Position numbers and translations under genes: made by a program. This document shows, piece by piece, positions 42,815-52,317 of a DNA stretch of 64,000 nucleotides. The notes beneath the pieces were generated by a model that was not told where the DNA came from, did not search any database, and was given only the letters and a program-made list of their open reading frames with translations. The stretch spans positions 29,638 to 93,637 of the forward strand of contig NZ_JAIWNC010000039.1 of assembly GCF_020216025.1 (NCBI RefSeq). The letters run 5' to 3'. The stretch comes from Jidongwangia harbinensis (GTDB lineage: Bacteria; Actinomycetota; Actinomycetes; Mycobacteriales; Micromonosporaceae). Each line of letters starts with the position of its first letter. The stretch's first letter is position 1.

Positions 42815-43653
42815 CCTCCGCGCTGCTCCACCCGTCGGCCACCGGTCCCGCCGCCGGCGCGGACCCGGCCCCCCGGGTCGGCATCGTGAACCTGATGCCG
42901 CACGCCGAACAGTACGAACGCTGGCTGCTGCCGCAGTTCGCGGCGGCGCTGCCGATCGACCCACAGTGGATCCGGGTGGCCGGGCGGCGCTACTCGCTCG
43001 ACGATCCCGCGCACATCGACCGCACCTACCGCAACTACCACGAGGTGGTCGCGGACGGGCCGCTGGACGGGCTGGTCGTCACCGGCGCGGCGGTCGAGCA
43101 CCTGCCGTACGACGAGGTCCGTTTCCTGCCCGAGCTGGACGCGATCCTGCGCCGCACGGCCGCCGACCGGACGCCCGTCCTGGGCCTGTGCTGGGGCGCG
43201 CTGGCCGTCGCCCACCTGCGGTACGGCCTGCCCAAGGTGGTCCACCCGAACAAGGTCTCCGGCATGTACGAGACCGAGCTGCTGGTGCACGACGGCCCGA
43301 TCGCGGCCGGGCTGGACGACCGGTTCTGGTCGGCGCACAGCCGCTTCGCCGGGTTCGACGACGCGGCCCTGGACGCCGCCGGCGGAGTCCGCGCGGTGGC
43401 CCGGTCGGCCGGGGCCGGCACGGTGATCGCGGAGTCGCTGGACCACAGCGCGGTGCTGCACATCGGTCATCCCGAGTACGCGGGCGACCGGCTGCGCGAC
43501 GAGTACCGCCGGGACGTGGGCCAGGGCCGGGACGACGTGACCGCACCGGCCAACGTCGACCTGGACCGCCCGGTCAACCTCTGGCGCAGTCACAGCCTGG
43601 TCTTCTTCGCGAGCTGGGTGCGGCTCGTGCATGCTCGGGCGGCGGCCCGGTGA
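42811..43653 (+). CDS. MetA-like homoserine O-acyltransferase family protein
   Basis: 280 residues; the ATG overlaps the upstream stop (ATGA). Class I amidotransferase-like fold with nucleophile Cys127 in LGLCWGALA, GHPEYAGDRLRDEY near the end and the family's early VGIVNLMPHAEQYE. MetA proteins transfer succinyl or acetyl groups from CoA to homoserine. Here it may supply an acyl-homoserine or, less conventionally, acylate the N-hydroxylated diamine. Both are inferences from context. Confidence 0.85.
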   Translation: MTSALLHPSATGPAAGADPAPRVGIVNLMPHAEQYERWLLPQFAAALPIDPQWIRVAGRRYSLDDPAHIDRTYRNYHEVVADGPLDGLVVTGAAVEHLPYDEVRFLPELDAILRRTAADRTPVLGLCWGALAVAHLRYGLPKVVHPNKVSGMYETELLVHDGPIAAGLDDRFWSAHSRFAGFDDAALDAAGGVRAVARSAGAGTVIAESLDHSAVLHIGHPEYAGDRLRDEYRRDVGQGRDDVTAPANVDLDRPVNLWRSHSLVFFASWVRLVHARAAAR

Positions 43654-44882
43654 CCGCGGCCGAACGGGTGGTGTGGAAGTTCGGCGGCACCTCGGTGGGT
43701 GATCCGGCCCGGCTGCGCGCCGTCGCCGAACGGCTGGTCGCCGCGCACCGGCAGGGCCGCCAGGTGGTCGCGGTGCTGTCCGCCATGGGTGATGCGACCG
43801 ACGACCTGGCCCGGCTGGCGCACGATCTGGCGCCGCATCCGCATCCGCGCGAGATGGACGCCCTGCTGTCGGTCGGCGAGGTGGTGTCCTGTGCGCTCGC
43901 CGCGATCGCCGTGCAGGCGCTGGGCGAGCGGTCGGTGTCGCTCACCGCGGGCCAGGCCGGCGTGCACACCGACGGCGCGTACGGCAACGCCCGGCTGCAC
44001 CGGATCGACGCGGACCGGGTCACCGCGGCCCTCGACGCGGGCGCGGTGGTGCTGGTCACCGGCTACCAGGGGGTCTCCGACACCGGCGACGTCACCACGC
44101 TGGGCCGGGGCGGCTCGGACGCCTCGGCGGTGGCGCTCGCCGCGGCGCTCGGCCTGTCCCACTGCGACATCTTCACCGACGTGCCCGGGGTGTTCACCGC
44201 GGACCCGCGGCTGGTTCCGGCGGCCCGCCGGCTCGACGGCCTCGGGCACGACGAGATGGTGCACCTGGCCGACGCCGGTGCCCAGGTGCTCCAGCCCCGC
44301 GCGGTCGAACTCGCCGCCGCGCACGGCATCGACATCCACGTGCGGTCCGCGTTCACCACCGAGCCCGGTACCTGGATCAGGAAGGACCCGTCCATGTTCG
44401 AGACGAGCACCGTCACCGGGGTGGCGCACCGCCGCCGCGATCCGGTCTACACGGTCCGCGGGATGACCCCGGCGACCGTGTCCGGCGCGCTCGCCGCCCG
44501 CCGCGCGGCCGTCGGGGCGATCATCCGGGACGACGGCCAGGTCCGGTTCACCGTGCCCGGCGCCGAGCCGGCCGACGTGGTGGCCGCGTTCGCGGCGGTC
44601 GACGCGGACGTCACCGTCCGGGCCGATCTGGCCAGCGTCAGCGTGGTGTGCCCGGCGGCCGGCGAGCGGGGCGACATCACCACCCGGATGCTCGGCGCGC
44701 TGGAACGCGCCGGGATCGAGGTGTACCTGGTCACCAGCACGCCGGGCCGGGTGTCCGGCCACGTCGCGGACGGCCTGGTGGAGCACGCCGCCCGCGCCCT
44801 GCACGAGGCGTTCGGCCTGGACGTCCCGGCGGTGTACGCCGACCGGCCCGGCGCCGTGGTGGGGTCCGGCCGTGCCGCCTGA
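43650..44882 (+). CDS. Aspartate kinase, pathway-dedicated copy
   Basis: 410 residues from a GTG that overlaps the upstream stop (GTGA). Starts with the family motif VVWKFGGTSVG, then GRGGSDASAVALA and two C-terminal ACT-like domains (~280-400). It phosphorylates aspartate, the first step toward aspartate semialdehyde, homoserine and diaminobutyrate. A copy inside a biosynthetic operon usually serves precursor supply and may be feedback-insensitive (inference). Confidence 0.93.
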   Translation: MTAAERVVWKFGGTSVGDPARLRAVAERLVAAHRQGRQVVAVLSAMGDATDDLARLAHDLAPHPHPREMDALLSVGEVVSCALAAIAVQALGERSVSLTAGQAGVHTDGAYGNARLHRIDADRVTAALDAGAVVLVTGYQGVSDTGDVTTLGRGGSDASAVALAAALGLSHCDIFTDVPGVFTADPRLVPAARRLDGLGHDEMVHLADAGAQVLQPRAVELAAAHGIDIHVRSAFTTEPGTWIRKDPSMFETSTVTGVAHRRRDPVYTVRGMTPATVSGALAARRAAVGAIIRDDGQVRFTVPGAEPADVVAAFAAVDADVTVRADLASVSVVCPAAGERGDITTRMLGALERAGIEVYLVTSTPGRVSGHVADGLVEHAARALHEAFGLDVPAVYADRPGAVVGSGRAA

Positions 44883-46179
44883 GCCGGCCGGCGCCACCGC
44901 GGCGCCGGCCCGCGGGTTGCTGTCCAACCACGACTTCGTCCGGGTGTGGGCCGGCGAGACCGTGTCGCTGTTCGGGTCGCAGATCACCACGCTGGCGCTG
45001 CCGCTGGTCGCCATCGTCACCCTGCAGGCGTCGGCGTTCCAGGTCGGACTGCTGAACGTCGCGCACTACGCGCCGTTCGTCGCACTCTCGTTGTTCGCCG
45101 GCGTGTGGTTCGACCGGCACCGGCGCCGGACCACGCTGATCGTCAGCAACCTCGGCCGGTCCCTGCTGCTCGCGCTGATCCCGGTGGCCGCCGTGCTGGG
45201 CGTTCTCGACCTGGGCCTGCTCTACACGGTCGCCGTGCTGGTCGGCATGCTCACCGTGTTCTTCGACATCGGCGTGCTGTCCTACGTGCCGAACCTGGTC
45301 GACCGGGCGCACCTGGCCGAGGCGAACAGTAAGATCTCGGCGAGCTACTCGGTGGCCGGGATCGCCGGTCCCGGCCTGGCCGGCCTGCTGATCGGGGTGC
45401 TGAGCGCGCCGGTCGTGCTGGCCCTGGACGCGCTGACGTACCTGTTCTCGGCCGGCGCTCTGGCCACCGTGCGCCGGCCGGAGCCGGAGCCGGCGGCGCC
45501 GGCCGAACGGACCTCGGTGCTCGCCTCGATCCGCGAGGGGCTGCGCACCGTGGCCGGGGACCGGGTGCTGCGGCACCTGGCCACCCAGTCGGCCACGTTC
45601 AACCTGTTCGAGAACGTCGTGGTCACGGTGTTCCTGCTCTACGCGGTGCGGCGGCTGGGAATCAGCCCGTTCTGGCTCGGCATCGTGTTCAGCGCCGGCT
45701 CGGTGGGTGCGCTGCTCGGCGCGCTGGTCGCCAACCAGGCGCGGCTGCGGCTCGGGCTGGGCCGCACGCTGCGGCTCGCCACGCTGCTGGCCTGCCTGTC
45801 CCCGCTGCTGTTCCTGCTGCCCCGGGGTGCCGGGCCGGTGTCGCTGGTGGTTCTGGCCGGCGCGCTCGGTGTGCACATGTTCCATCTCGCCGTGTTCAAC
45901 GTGAACGCGCTGACGCTGCGCCAGTCGGTGACCCCCAACCACCTGCTGGGCCGGATGAACGCCAGCTACCGGCTGCTGCTGTTCGGCACCATGCCGCTCG
46001 GCGCGCTGCTCGGCGGCGGGCTCGCCGAGGTCTTCGGGCTGTCCACGGCGCTCGCCGTCGGCGTGGCCGGCCTCGCCACCCCGATCGCCTGGCTCGGTTT
46101 CTCGCCGGTGTTCCGGCTTCGCCACATTCCCGACCGGCCGACCGCCGGCTCCCCTGAAATGGAGACCGCACCATGCTGA
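44872..46179 (+). CDS. MFS transporter, probable product exporter
   Basis: 435 residues from a GTG overlapping the aspartokinase by 11 bases. Twelve hydrophobic helices with VWFDRHRRRTTLIVSNLGRS, the MFS loop 2-3 motif, near residue 78. Resembles the MFS_3/enterobactin-exporter-like group. It ends by overlapping the NRPS start. Likely exports the operon product or confers self-protection. Confidence 0.92.
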   Translation: MPPEPAGATAAPARGLLSNHDFVRVWAGETVSLFGSQITTLALPLVAIVTLQASAFQVGLLNVAHYAPFVALSLFAGVWFDRHRRRTTLIVSNLGRSLLLALIPVAAVLGVLDLGLLYTVAVLVGMLTVFFDIGVLSYVPNLVDRAHLAEANSKISASYSVAGIAGPGLAGLLIGVLSAPVVLALDALTYLFSAGALATVRRPEPEPAAPAERTSVLASIREGLRTVAGDRVLRHLATQSATFNLFENVVVTVFLLYAVRRLGISPFWLGIVFSAGSVGALLGALVANQARLRLGLGRTLRLATLLACLSPLLFLLPRGAGPVSLVVLAGALGVHMFHLAVFNVNALTLRQSVTPNHLLGRMNASYRLLLFGTMPLGALLGGGLAEVFGLSTALAVGVAGLATPIAWLGFSPVFRLRHIPDRPTAGSPEMETAPC

Positions 46180-49100
46180 CCGATTCCCAGCGCGCGAAGC
46201 TCGCCGCCCGCCTGCGGCAGGGCCGGACCGACCCGGACGCCAACCGGATCCCGCGCCGCCGCGCCGACCTGACCGAGATCCCGCTGTCCTCCGGCCAGGA
46301 ACAGCTCTGGTTCCTGGATCAGCTGGCCCCGGGCCGCTCGACGTACACCATCGCCGGCGCGGTGACCCTGGCCGGCGCGCTGGACACCGGCGCGCTGCAA
46401 CGGTCGCTGGACGCGCTGGTGGCCCGGCACGAGTCGTTGCGTACCCGGCTGGTCGGGGTGGCCGGCCGGCCCACCCAGGTGATCGACCCGCCGGCCGGCT
46501 GCCCGCTGCCGGTCACCGACCTGACCGCGGTGCCGACCGCCGACCGGGAGGCGCGCTGGCGGGAACTGGCCCGCGAGGAGGCCGAGCGGCCGTTCGCGCT
46601 GGACCGCGGACCGCTGCTGCGGGCCCGGCTGCTGCGGGTGGCCGCGGACCGGCACGTGCTGGTCGTCGCGGTGCACCACACCGTCTTCGACGGCTGGTCG
46701 TTCGGCGTGCTGCTGCAGGAGCTGTCCAGCTGGTACGCGGCCGAGGTGGCCGACCGGCCCGCCGATCTGCCGCCGCCGGCCGTCCAGTTCGCCGACTACG
46801 CGGTCTGGGAACGTGAGCGGCTCCGCGGCGAGGCCCTGGACGAGCTGGTCGGGTACTGGCGCGACAACCTGGCCGGTGCGCCGGTGCTGCAGCTGCCCAC
46901 CGACCGGCCGCGCCCGCTGGTGCAGACGTACGACGGCGACTCCGCGGGCATCGACCTGGACGCGGACCTGCTGGACGGGCTCAAGGCGCTCGGCCGGCGG
47001 GAGGGCAGCACGCTGTTCGTCACGCTGATGACGGCGTTCCAGGTGCTGCTGCACCGCTACACCGGGCAGGACGACATCGTGGTCGGCACGGTCAGCGCGA
47101 ACCGCACCCGGCCGGAACTGGCCCCGATGATCGGCTACCTGGTGAACACGCTGCCGATCCGCGGGGACCTGTCCGGCGATCCGGGCTTCGCCGAGGCGCT
47201 GCAGCGGGTGCGGACCGCGACGCTCGGGGCGTACGCGCACCAGGATCTGTCCTTCGCCCGGATGGTCGACGCGCTCCGGGTGCCGCGCGACCCGAGCCGG
47301 TCGCCGATCTTCCAGGTCGGCTTCATGCTGGCCGAGGACCAGCGGCACCACCTGGACACCGGCGGCCTGACCTGGACCAGCGAGGAACTGGCCGGCAGCG
47401 CCGCCAAGTTCGACCTGCTGGTGTCCGCGGTGGAGAGCGGCGGCCGGTTGCACGTGGGCGTCTCGTACGCCACCGCCCTGTTCGACGCCGCCACCGTGGG
47501 CCGGCTGCTCGGCCACTTCGAGGTGCTGCTCCGCGGCGTGGTGGCCGACCCGCGGCGGCCGCTGTCCCGGCTGCCGCTGATGACCGCCACCGAACTCCGC
47601 CAGGAGCTGCTCACCTGGAACGACACCGAGGCCGAGTATCCGGCCTGGTGCCTGCACGAGAAGTTCGAGGCGCAGGTGGCGGCCACCCCGGACGCGGTGG
47701 CGGTCGAACTGGACGGCGACCGGGTCACCTACGCCGAGCTGAACGCGCAGGCCAACCGGATCGCCCGGCGCCTGCGGGAACTCGGTGTCGGCCGGGAGAC
47801 CCTGGTCGGCATCTGCACCCGCCGGTCGGTACGCCGCCTCGCCGGTCTGCTCGGCATCCTCAAGGCGGGCGGCGGTTACGTGCCGCTGGATCCGCAGTAT
47901 CCGGCGGACCGGCTGGCGTTCATGGTGCAGGACGCGCACCTGCCGGTGGTGATCACCGACGCCGACGGCGAGCCCGCCCTGCCCGCGGTGGACGCCACGC
48001 TCGTCTCGCTGGACCGGGACTGGCCGGCTCTGTCCGAACTGGACGGAGGCAACCTCGACCCGGTGGCCGAGCCGGCCGACGCCGCCTACGTGATCTACAC
48101 CTCGGGATCGACCGGCCGGCCCAAGGGCGTGGTGGTCGAGCACCGGCAGGCGGTCAACTTCGCCACCGCGGAGATCGAGCACTGGCCGCTGGGCGTCGGC
48201 GACCGGGTGCTGCAGTTCGCCTCGCTGAACTTTGACGTCTCGGTGCTGGACATGTTCGGCGCCCTGCTGTCCGGAGCCACGCTCGTGCTGGGCAGCACCG
48301 AGACGCTGCTGTCGCCGCCCCGGCTCGCCGACCTGATTCGGCGCGAGCGGATCACGTTCATGTGCCTGCCGCCGGCCGTGCTGAACCTGCTCGCCGACGA
48401 GGAGTTCCCCAGCCTGCGGGTGGTGATCGCGGGCGGGGAGGCGTTCACGTCCGCTCTGGTGCGCAGCTGGGACCGGCCCGGGCTGCGGTTCATCAACGGG
48501 TACGGGCCGACCGAGACCACCGTCGGCGCGACCATGGCCGAGTGCCACGACGACGGGATCGACCCGCCGCCGATCGGGCTGCCGCTGGCCAACTACACCG
48601 CGTACGTGCTGGACCGGCACCTCAATCCGGTGCCGGTGGGCGTACCCGGGGAACTGCACCTGGGCGGGGCCGGCGTGACCCGCGGATACCTCAACCGGCC
48701 GGAACTCACCGCGCAGAAGTTCATCACCGACCCGTTCAGCGAGAAGCCGGGCGCCCGGCTGTACAAGACCGGTGACGTGGTGCGCCGGCTGCCGGACGGG
48801 AACCTGCAGTTCCTCGGCCGCTTCGACGACCAGGTCAAGATCCGTGGACTGCGGGTCGAGCTGGGCGAGATCGAGGCGGTGCTCGCCGACCACCCGGCCG
48901 TCGCCCAGGCCGTCGTGGTGGTCGGCACGGACGCCGCCGGGCAGAAACACCTCGTCGGGTACGCCCGGAGCGAACCCGGCGGGCCGGCCGTGACCGTGGC
49001 GGACCTGCGCGCGCATCTGTCCGCGCGGCTGCCCGGCTACATGGTGCCGGCCCACCTGATGGTGCTGGCGACGTTCCCGCTCAACGCCAACGGCAAGGTG

Positions 49101-50228
49101 GACCGAGGCGCCCTGCCGGAACCCGGCGACGCCGACCGCGCGTCGGAGTACGTGGCACCCCGCACCGTGCTGGAGACCGTGGTGGCCGACCTGTACGCCA
49201 CCCTGCTCGCCATCGACCGGGTCGGCATCGACGACGACTTCTTCGACCTGGGCGGGAACTCGCTGCAGGCCATGCAGCTGATCACCCGGCTGCGGACCGA
49301 CCTCGCGGTGGACACCGACGTCACGGCGATCTTCCTGGCGCCGACGCCGGCCCGGCTGGCGGTCGCGCTGCGGGACCGGCACGGCCTGGTGGACGCGGAC
49401 CTGGACGACGTCGACCTCGACGAGGCGGAACCGGCGCAGCCCGCCCGCACCGGGGCCGGCGACGGAAACGGTCCGTTGGTGGCGATGAACGACGGACCGG
49501 CGGACCGGCCGCTGTTCCTGGTCCACGCGATCGGTGGCACGGTCTACGGGTACGCGCCGCTGGCCCGCGAACTCGCCGATGCCGTGCGGGTGTACGGCAT
49601 CCAGGCCGACGGTGCCGCCGCCGACCTGGACGAACTGGTCGACCGGTACGTGGCGGCGGTGCGGTCGGTCGCACCGTCCGGGCCGTACCGGCTGGGCGGC
49701 TGGTCGATGGGCGGGCTGATCGCCCTGGAGATGGCCCGCCGCCTCACCGCCGGCGGCGAGGACGTGGCGCTGCTCGCGCTGCTCGACTCGCCGCTGTACC
49801 CGGCCGATCTCACCGTGCTGTCCGAGGACGGGCTCGCGGCACAGTTCGTCGCGGACGCCGCCCGCGCCCTCGGGTCCGGCGGCCCGGCCGCGCCGCCGGA
49901 GACCGCGACCGTTCCGGAGCGGCTGCGCTGGCTCGCCGGCCGGCTCAGCTCCGACGCCGGGTACGCCGACACCGCGTACGCCGAGATCGAACGCCGGTTC
50001 GCGGTGTTCCGCGAGCAGTCCCGGCTGATCGCGGGGTACCGCCCCGCCCCGGTGCTGGCGTCGGCGCTGGTGGTGGGCGCGAGCCAGTCGGACGACCTGC
50101 TCGACACCTGGGCCGCGCTGCTCGGCCCGCGGACCCGCCGGTTGCGGGTCGACGGGGACCACTACTCGTTCCTGCAGGCGGCGGGCGCCGGGAAGATCGC
50201 CGCGGCGGTACGCGAGCACGTGGGCTGA
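46173..50228 (+). CDS. Single-module NRPS: C-A-PCP-TE
   Basis: 1351 residues. Condensation domain ~20-440 with active site HHTVFDG (His168/His169, Asp173). Adenylation domain ~490-980 with YVIYTSGSTGRPKGV, GYGPTETT, YKTGD and NANGKVDRG. Read by eye, the ten specificity residues are about D-V-L-C-I-G-G-V-G-K, which I cannot assign to a known amino acid. PCP Ser1030 in DLGGNSLQ; thioesterase Ser1178 in GWSMGG. A lone elongation module with its own C and TE must receive a partner in trans or act repeatedly on one building block. Confidence 0.95.
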   Translation: MLTDSQRAKLAARLRQGRTDPDANRIPRRRADLTEIPLSSGQEQLWFLDQLAPGRSTYTIAGAVTLAGALDTGALQRSLDALVARHESLRTRLVGVAGRPTQVIDPPAGCPLPVTDLTAVPTADREARWRELAREEAERPFALDRGPLLRARLLRVAADRHVLVVAVHHTVFDGWSFGVLLQELSSWYAAEVADRPADLPPPAVQFADYAVWERERLRGEALDELVGYWRDNLAGAPVLQLPTDRPRPLVQTYDGDSAGIDLDADLLDGLKALGRREGSTLFVTLMTAFQVLLHRYTGQDDIVVGTVSANRTRPELAPMIGYLVNTLPIRGDLSGDPGFAEALQRVRTATLGAYAHQDLSFARMVDALRVPRDPSRSPIFQVGFMLAEDQRHHLDTGGLTWTSEELAGSAAKFDLLVSAVESGGRLHVGVSYATALFDAATVGRLLGHFEVLLRGVVADPRRPLSRLPLMTATELRQELLTWNDTEAEYPAWCLHEKFEAQVAATPDAVAVELDGDRVTYAELNAQANRIARRLRELGVGRETLVGICTRRSVRRLAGLLGILKAGGGYVPLDPQYPADRLAFMVQDAHLPVVITDADGEPALPAVDATLVSLDRDWPALSELDGGNLDPVAEPADAAYVIYTSGSTGRPKGVVVEHRQAVNFATAEIEHWPLGVGDRVLQFASLNFDVSVLDMFGALLSGATLVLGSTETLLSPPRLADLIRRERITFMCLPPAVLNLLADEEFPSLRVVIAGGEAFTSALVRSWDRPGLRFINGYGPTETTVGATMAECHDDGIDPPPIGLPLANYTAYVLDRHLNPVPVGVPGELHLGGAGVTRGYLNRPELTAQKFITDPFSEKPGARLYKTGDVVRRLPDGNLQFLGRFDDQVKIRGLRVELGEIEAVLADHPAVAQAVVVVGTDAAGQKHLVGYARSEPGGPAVTVADLRAHLSARLPGYMVPAHLMVLATFPLNANGKVDRGALPEPGDADRASEYVAPRTVLETVVADLYATLLAIDRVGIDDDFFDLGGNSLQAMQLITRLRTDLAVDTDVTAIFLAPTPARLAVALRDRHGLVDADLDDVDLDEAEPAQPARTGAGDGNGPLVAMNDGPADRPLFLVHAIGGTVYGYAPLARELADAVRVYGIQADGAAADLDELVDRYVAAVRSVAPSGPYRLGGWSMGGLIALEMARRLTAGGEDVALLALLDSPLYPADLTVLSEDGLAAQFVADAARALGSGGPAAPPETATVPERLRWLAGRLSSDAGYADTAYAEIERRFAVFREQSRLIAGYRPAPVLASALVVGASQSDDLLDTWAALLGPRTRRLRVDGDHYSFLQAAGAGKIAAAVREHVG

Positions 50229-50234
50229 ACGACT

Positions 50235-50274
50235 CCGGGCGGGCGGGCCCTCCCCGTTGGGCCGGTCCGCCCGG
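50235..50274. terminator. Hairpin after NRPS gene
   Basis: Arms at 50235-50250 and 50259-50274 pair over 16 positions with two mismatches around TCCCCGTT. It lies directly after the NRPS stop and against the stop of the convergent small gene. Confidence 0.7.
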
Positions 50275-50478
50275 TCAGCCTCCGGGCCGGAGGATCGGTG
50301 TGTCCGGGTCCGGTGGCGCTTCCGGCTGCGCGGCGGGGTCGGCTTCCGCGTCGGCGCTCCCGACGGGCCGGTCCACCGGGCCGGCGGACGGCCGGTCCGC
50401 ACCGGTGTCGCGGGAGCCCACCGGACCGCGTTCGGACTGCGGTTCGTGGTCGAGGTAGTCACCAGGTGTGTCGGTCAT
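50275..50478 (-). CDS. Small acidic, probably disordered protein
   Basis: 67 residues from the ATG at 50478 behind GGGAGG. Rich in Asp, Glu, Pro and Ala with no hydrophobic core (e.g. DHEPQSERGPVGSRDTGADR). No family recognised. The ribosome site and terminator on its own strand favour a real gene, but its composition could also arise by chance. Confidence 0.5.
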   Translation of the reverse strand: MTDTPGDYLDHEPQSERGPVGSRDTGADRPSAGPVDRPVGSADAEADPAAQPEAPPDPDTPILRPGG

Positions 50479-50728
50479 GGCGGTCGCCTCCCGGACTCAC
50501 GTTCCTCTTCTGCGCGAGAATGTCAACCGGTCCCCACCGCCCGGCGCCACATTCGCCCACGTCGACGCTTGTTCGCGGAACACTGGCCCGCCGAGGCAAC
50601 AACTGATGTCCATTCGGATCACTACCGAACCCGCTGTTTTCCGGTACGTTCTTCGAGCTTGTGACCGCCCGAAAGATCACCTCGACGGCGGGCTCGGGCA
50701 GACCACACCGTATTCGAAGGGACCCTTC

Positions 50729-50956
50729 ATGACCATGACCGCCACGACCGGCCAGAAGTCGATGGTCGTCGCCGCGCTGCTGTGCTTCTTCCTCGGCGTG
50801 ATCGGCGTGCACCGCTTCTACGTCGGCAAGGTCGGCACCGGCATCCTGCAGATCGTCACGCTCGGCGGCTTCTTCGGCATCTGGCCGCTGATCGACCTCA
50901 TCATGATCCTGGTCGGCAAGTTCACCGACAAGCAGGGCCAGGCGCTCGCGCGCTGA
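50729..50956 (+). CDS. TM2 domain membrane protein
   Basis: 75 residues from the ATG at 50729 behind AAGGGA. The TM2 pattern is complete: LLCFFLGVIGVHRFYVGK, then GILQIVTLGGFFGIWPLIDLI. Two helices. These small proteins are widespread and unassigned. The upstream 250 bases (50479-50728) hold only promoter-like AT-rich sequence. Confidence 0.92.
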   Translation: MTMTATTGQKSMVVAALLCFFLGVIGVHRFYVGKVGTGILQIVTLGGFFGIWPLIDLIMILVGKFTDKQGQALAR

Positions 50957-50962
50957 CCCGCT

Positions 50963-50995
50963 CCGCGGCGGGGCGCCCCTCCGGGCGTCCCGCGG
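50963..50995. terminator. Hairpin between TM2 and AAA+ genes
   Basis: CCGCGG-type arms near 50963-50978 and 50983-50995 form an imperfect stem in the 47-base gap between convergent genes. Confidence 0.5.
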
Positions 50996-51003
50996 CCCGG
51001 GAC

Positions 51004-52263
51004 TCAGAGCAGCTTGTTCTTCTTCAGATACTTCGCCAGATCGTTGTAGGCCCCGTCGCCGTTGGCGAACATCGCCACGTTGCGGGCGGTGGTCATCCAG
51101 GCCCCGGTGGACGGCTGGATCTCCCGCAGCGCGGCCTCGAAGTCGCGCTGTTCGATCATCCGGATGTGGCCCGTGGTGAGCGAGTCGTGCATGGCGTACT
51201 CGGCCGCGGTCTCGCACAGGTGGGCCAGGTCCGCACCGGAGAACCGCTCGGTGGTGGCGGCCAGCCGCTTGAGGTCGATCCCGGCGATCGGCCGGTCCCG
51301 CAGGTGCACCTCGAGAATCGCCTGCCGCGCGGCGGCGTCCGGCGGCACCACCAGCACGGTCCGGTCCAGCCGGCCGGGCCGGCGCAGCGCCGGGTCGACG
51401 TCCCACGGCGCGTTCGTGGCGGCCAGCACGAACACCCCGTCGTTGACGCCCTCCATGCCGTCCAGCTCGGCCAGCAGTTGGTTGCCGAGCGTCCGCATCG
51501 CCGACGACTGCAGCTGACTGCGTTTGTGGCCGAGCGCGTCCACCTCGTCCAGGAACAGCACGCACGGGGCGTTGCGGCGGGCGGTCTGGAAGATCTCGTG
51601 CAGGTTCTGCTCGGACTGGCCGATCCACATGTTCAGCACGTCGACCAGCGACACGGTGGCGAACCGGGCGCCCATCTCGCCGGCCACCGCCCGGGCCAGG
51701 AACGTCTTGCCGCATCCGGGCGGGCCGTACAGCAGCAGGCCGCCGCGCAGGCTCTTGCCGTACAGCGCGCGCAGTTTGTCGTTGCGCATCGGGGCCAGGA
51801 AGGCCATCTCGAGCCGCTTCTTGACGTCCGCCATGCCGCCCACGTCGGCCAGCCGCACCGACGAGGACTCCACGTCGACGATCCGGTCCTGATCGCCGGT
51901 GACCGGGTCGGGCTCGTCGTCGGACCGGGCGAACCGCGGCGGCACGGACTCGGCGAACTCCTGCTCGTAGGCCCGCCAGTCCAGGCCGTTCGCCGGCGCC
52001 TTCCCCTCGGCCGGCGCGTTCTGCGGGAAATCGGGTTCCGGGGGGCCGGGAGCAGCCGGGGCCGGGGCGCCGAGGGCCCGGCTCATCAGCGCCTGGGTCT
52101 CGCCGTGCGCCGGATCGTGCTGCAGTGCGACGGCCAGGTGGGTGACCGCCTCCGCACCCCGGCCGGCCCCGATGAGCAGCTCGGCCAGGTGCCGGCGCAG
52201 CGGCAGGTCGTCCGGGCTGGCCTGGACGGCGGCGATCAAGCTGTCGATCAGCGGGTTGCTCAT
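51004..52263 (-). CDS. TPR/AAA+ ATPase (FtsH/Cdc48-like AAA domain)
   Basis: 419 residues. Two short TPR-like helical pairs (~5-65), a Pro-rich linker, then one AAA+ module. Walker A GPPGCGKT at 180-187, Walker B LFLDE (Asp239, Glu240), and the SRH region with ATNAPWDVDPALRRPGRLDR. Single-ring ATPases like this remodel protein complexes. The TPR head recalls EccA-type ATPases of type VII secretion, although the AAA part is closer to FtsH/Cdc48. Divergent from a membrane protein and a TPR protein gene. Confidence 0.93.
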   Translation of the reverse strand: MSNPLIDSLIAAVQASPDDLPLRRHLAELLIGAGRGAEAVTHLAVALQHDPAHGETQALMSRALGAPAPAAPGPPEPDFPQNAPAEGKAPANGLDWRAYEQEFAESVPPRFARSDDEPDPVTGDQDRIVDVESSSVRLADVGGMADVKKRLEMAFLAPMRNDKLRALYGKSLRGGLLLYGPPGCGKTFLARAVAGEMGARFATVSLVDVLNMWIGQSEQNLHEIFQTARRNAPCVLFLDEVDALGHKRSQLQSSAMRTLGNQLLAELDGMEGVNDGVFVLAATNAPWDVDPALRRPGRLDRTVLVVPPDAAARQAILEVHLRDRPIAGIDLKRLAATTERFSGADLAHLCETAAEYAMHDSLTTGHIRMIEQRDFEAALREIQPSTGAWMTTARNVAMFANGDGAYNDLAKYLKKNKLL

Positions 52264-52317
52264 GGAGGGCCATTATGCTGTGCCGGCGCCGCGCATCATC
52301 AACAGAACGGGGACCCG

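Noticed and set aside
40096..50228. Standard iron-regulated siderophore cluster
   Set aside because: No IdeR/Fur-type box, ferric-siderophore uptake genes or reductase are seen; the siderophore idea is left open but not called.
45966..50462. A ~1500-codon open frame on the minus strand opposite the NRPS
   Set aside because: It is the antisense shadow of a GC-rich gene; composition is Arg/Gly/Gln/Val-rich with no domain sense, while the plus strand has complete NRPS motifs.
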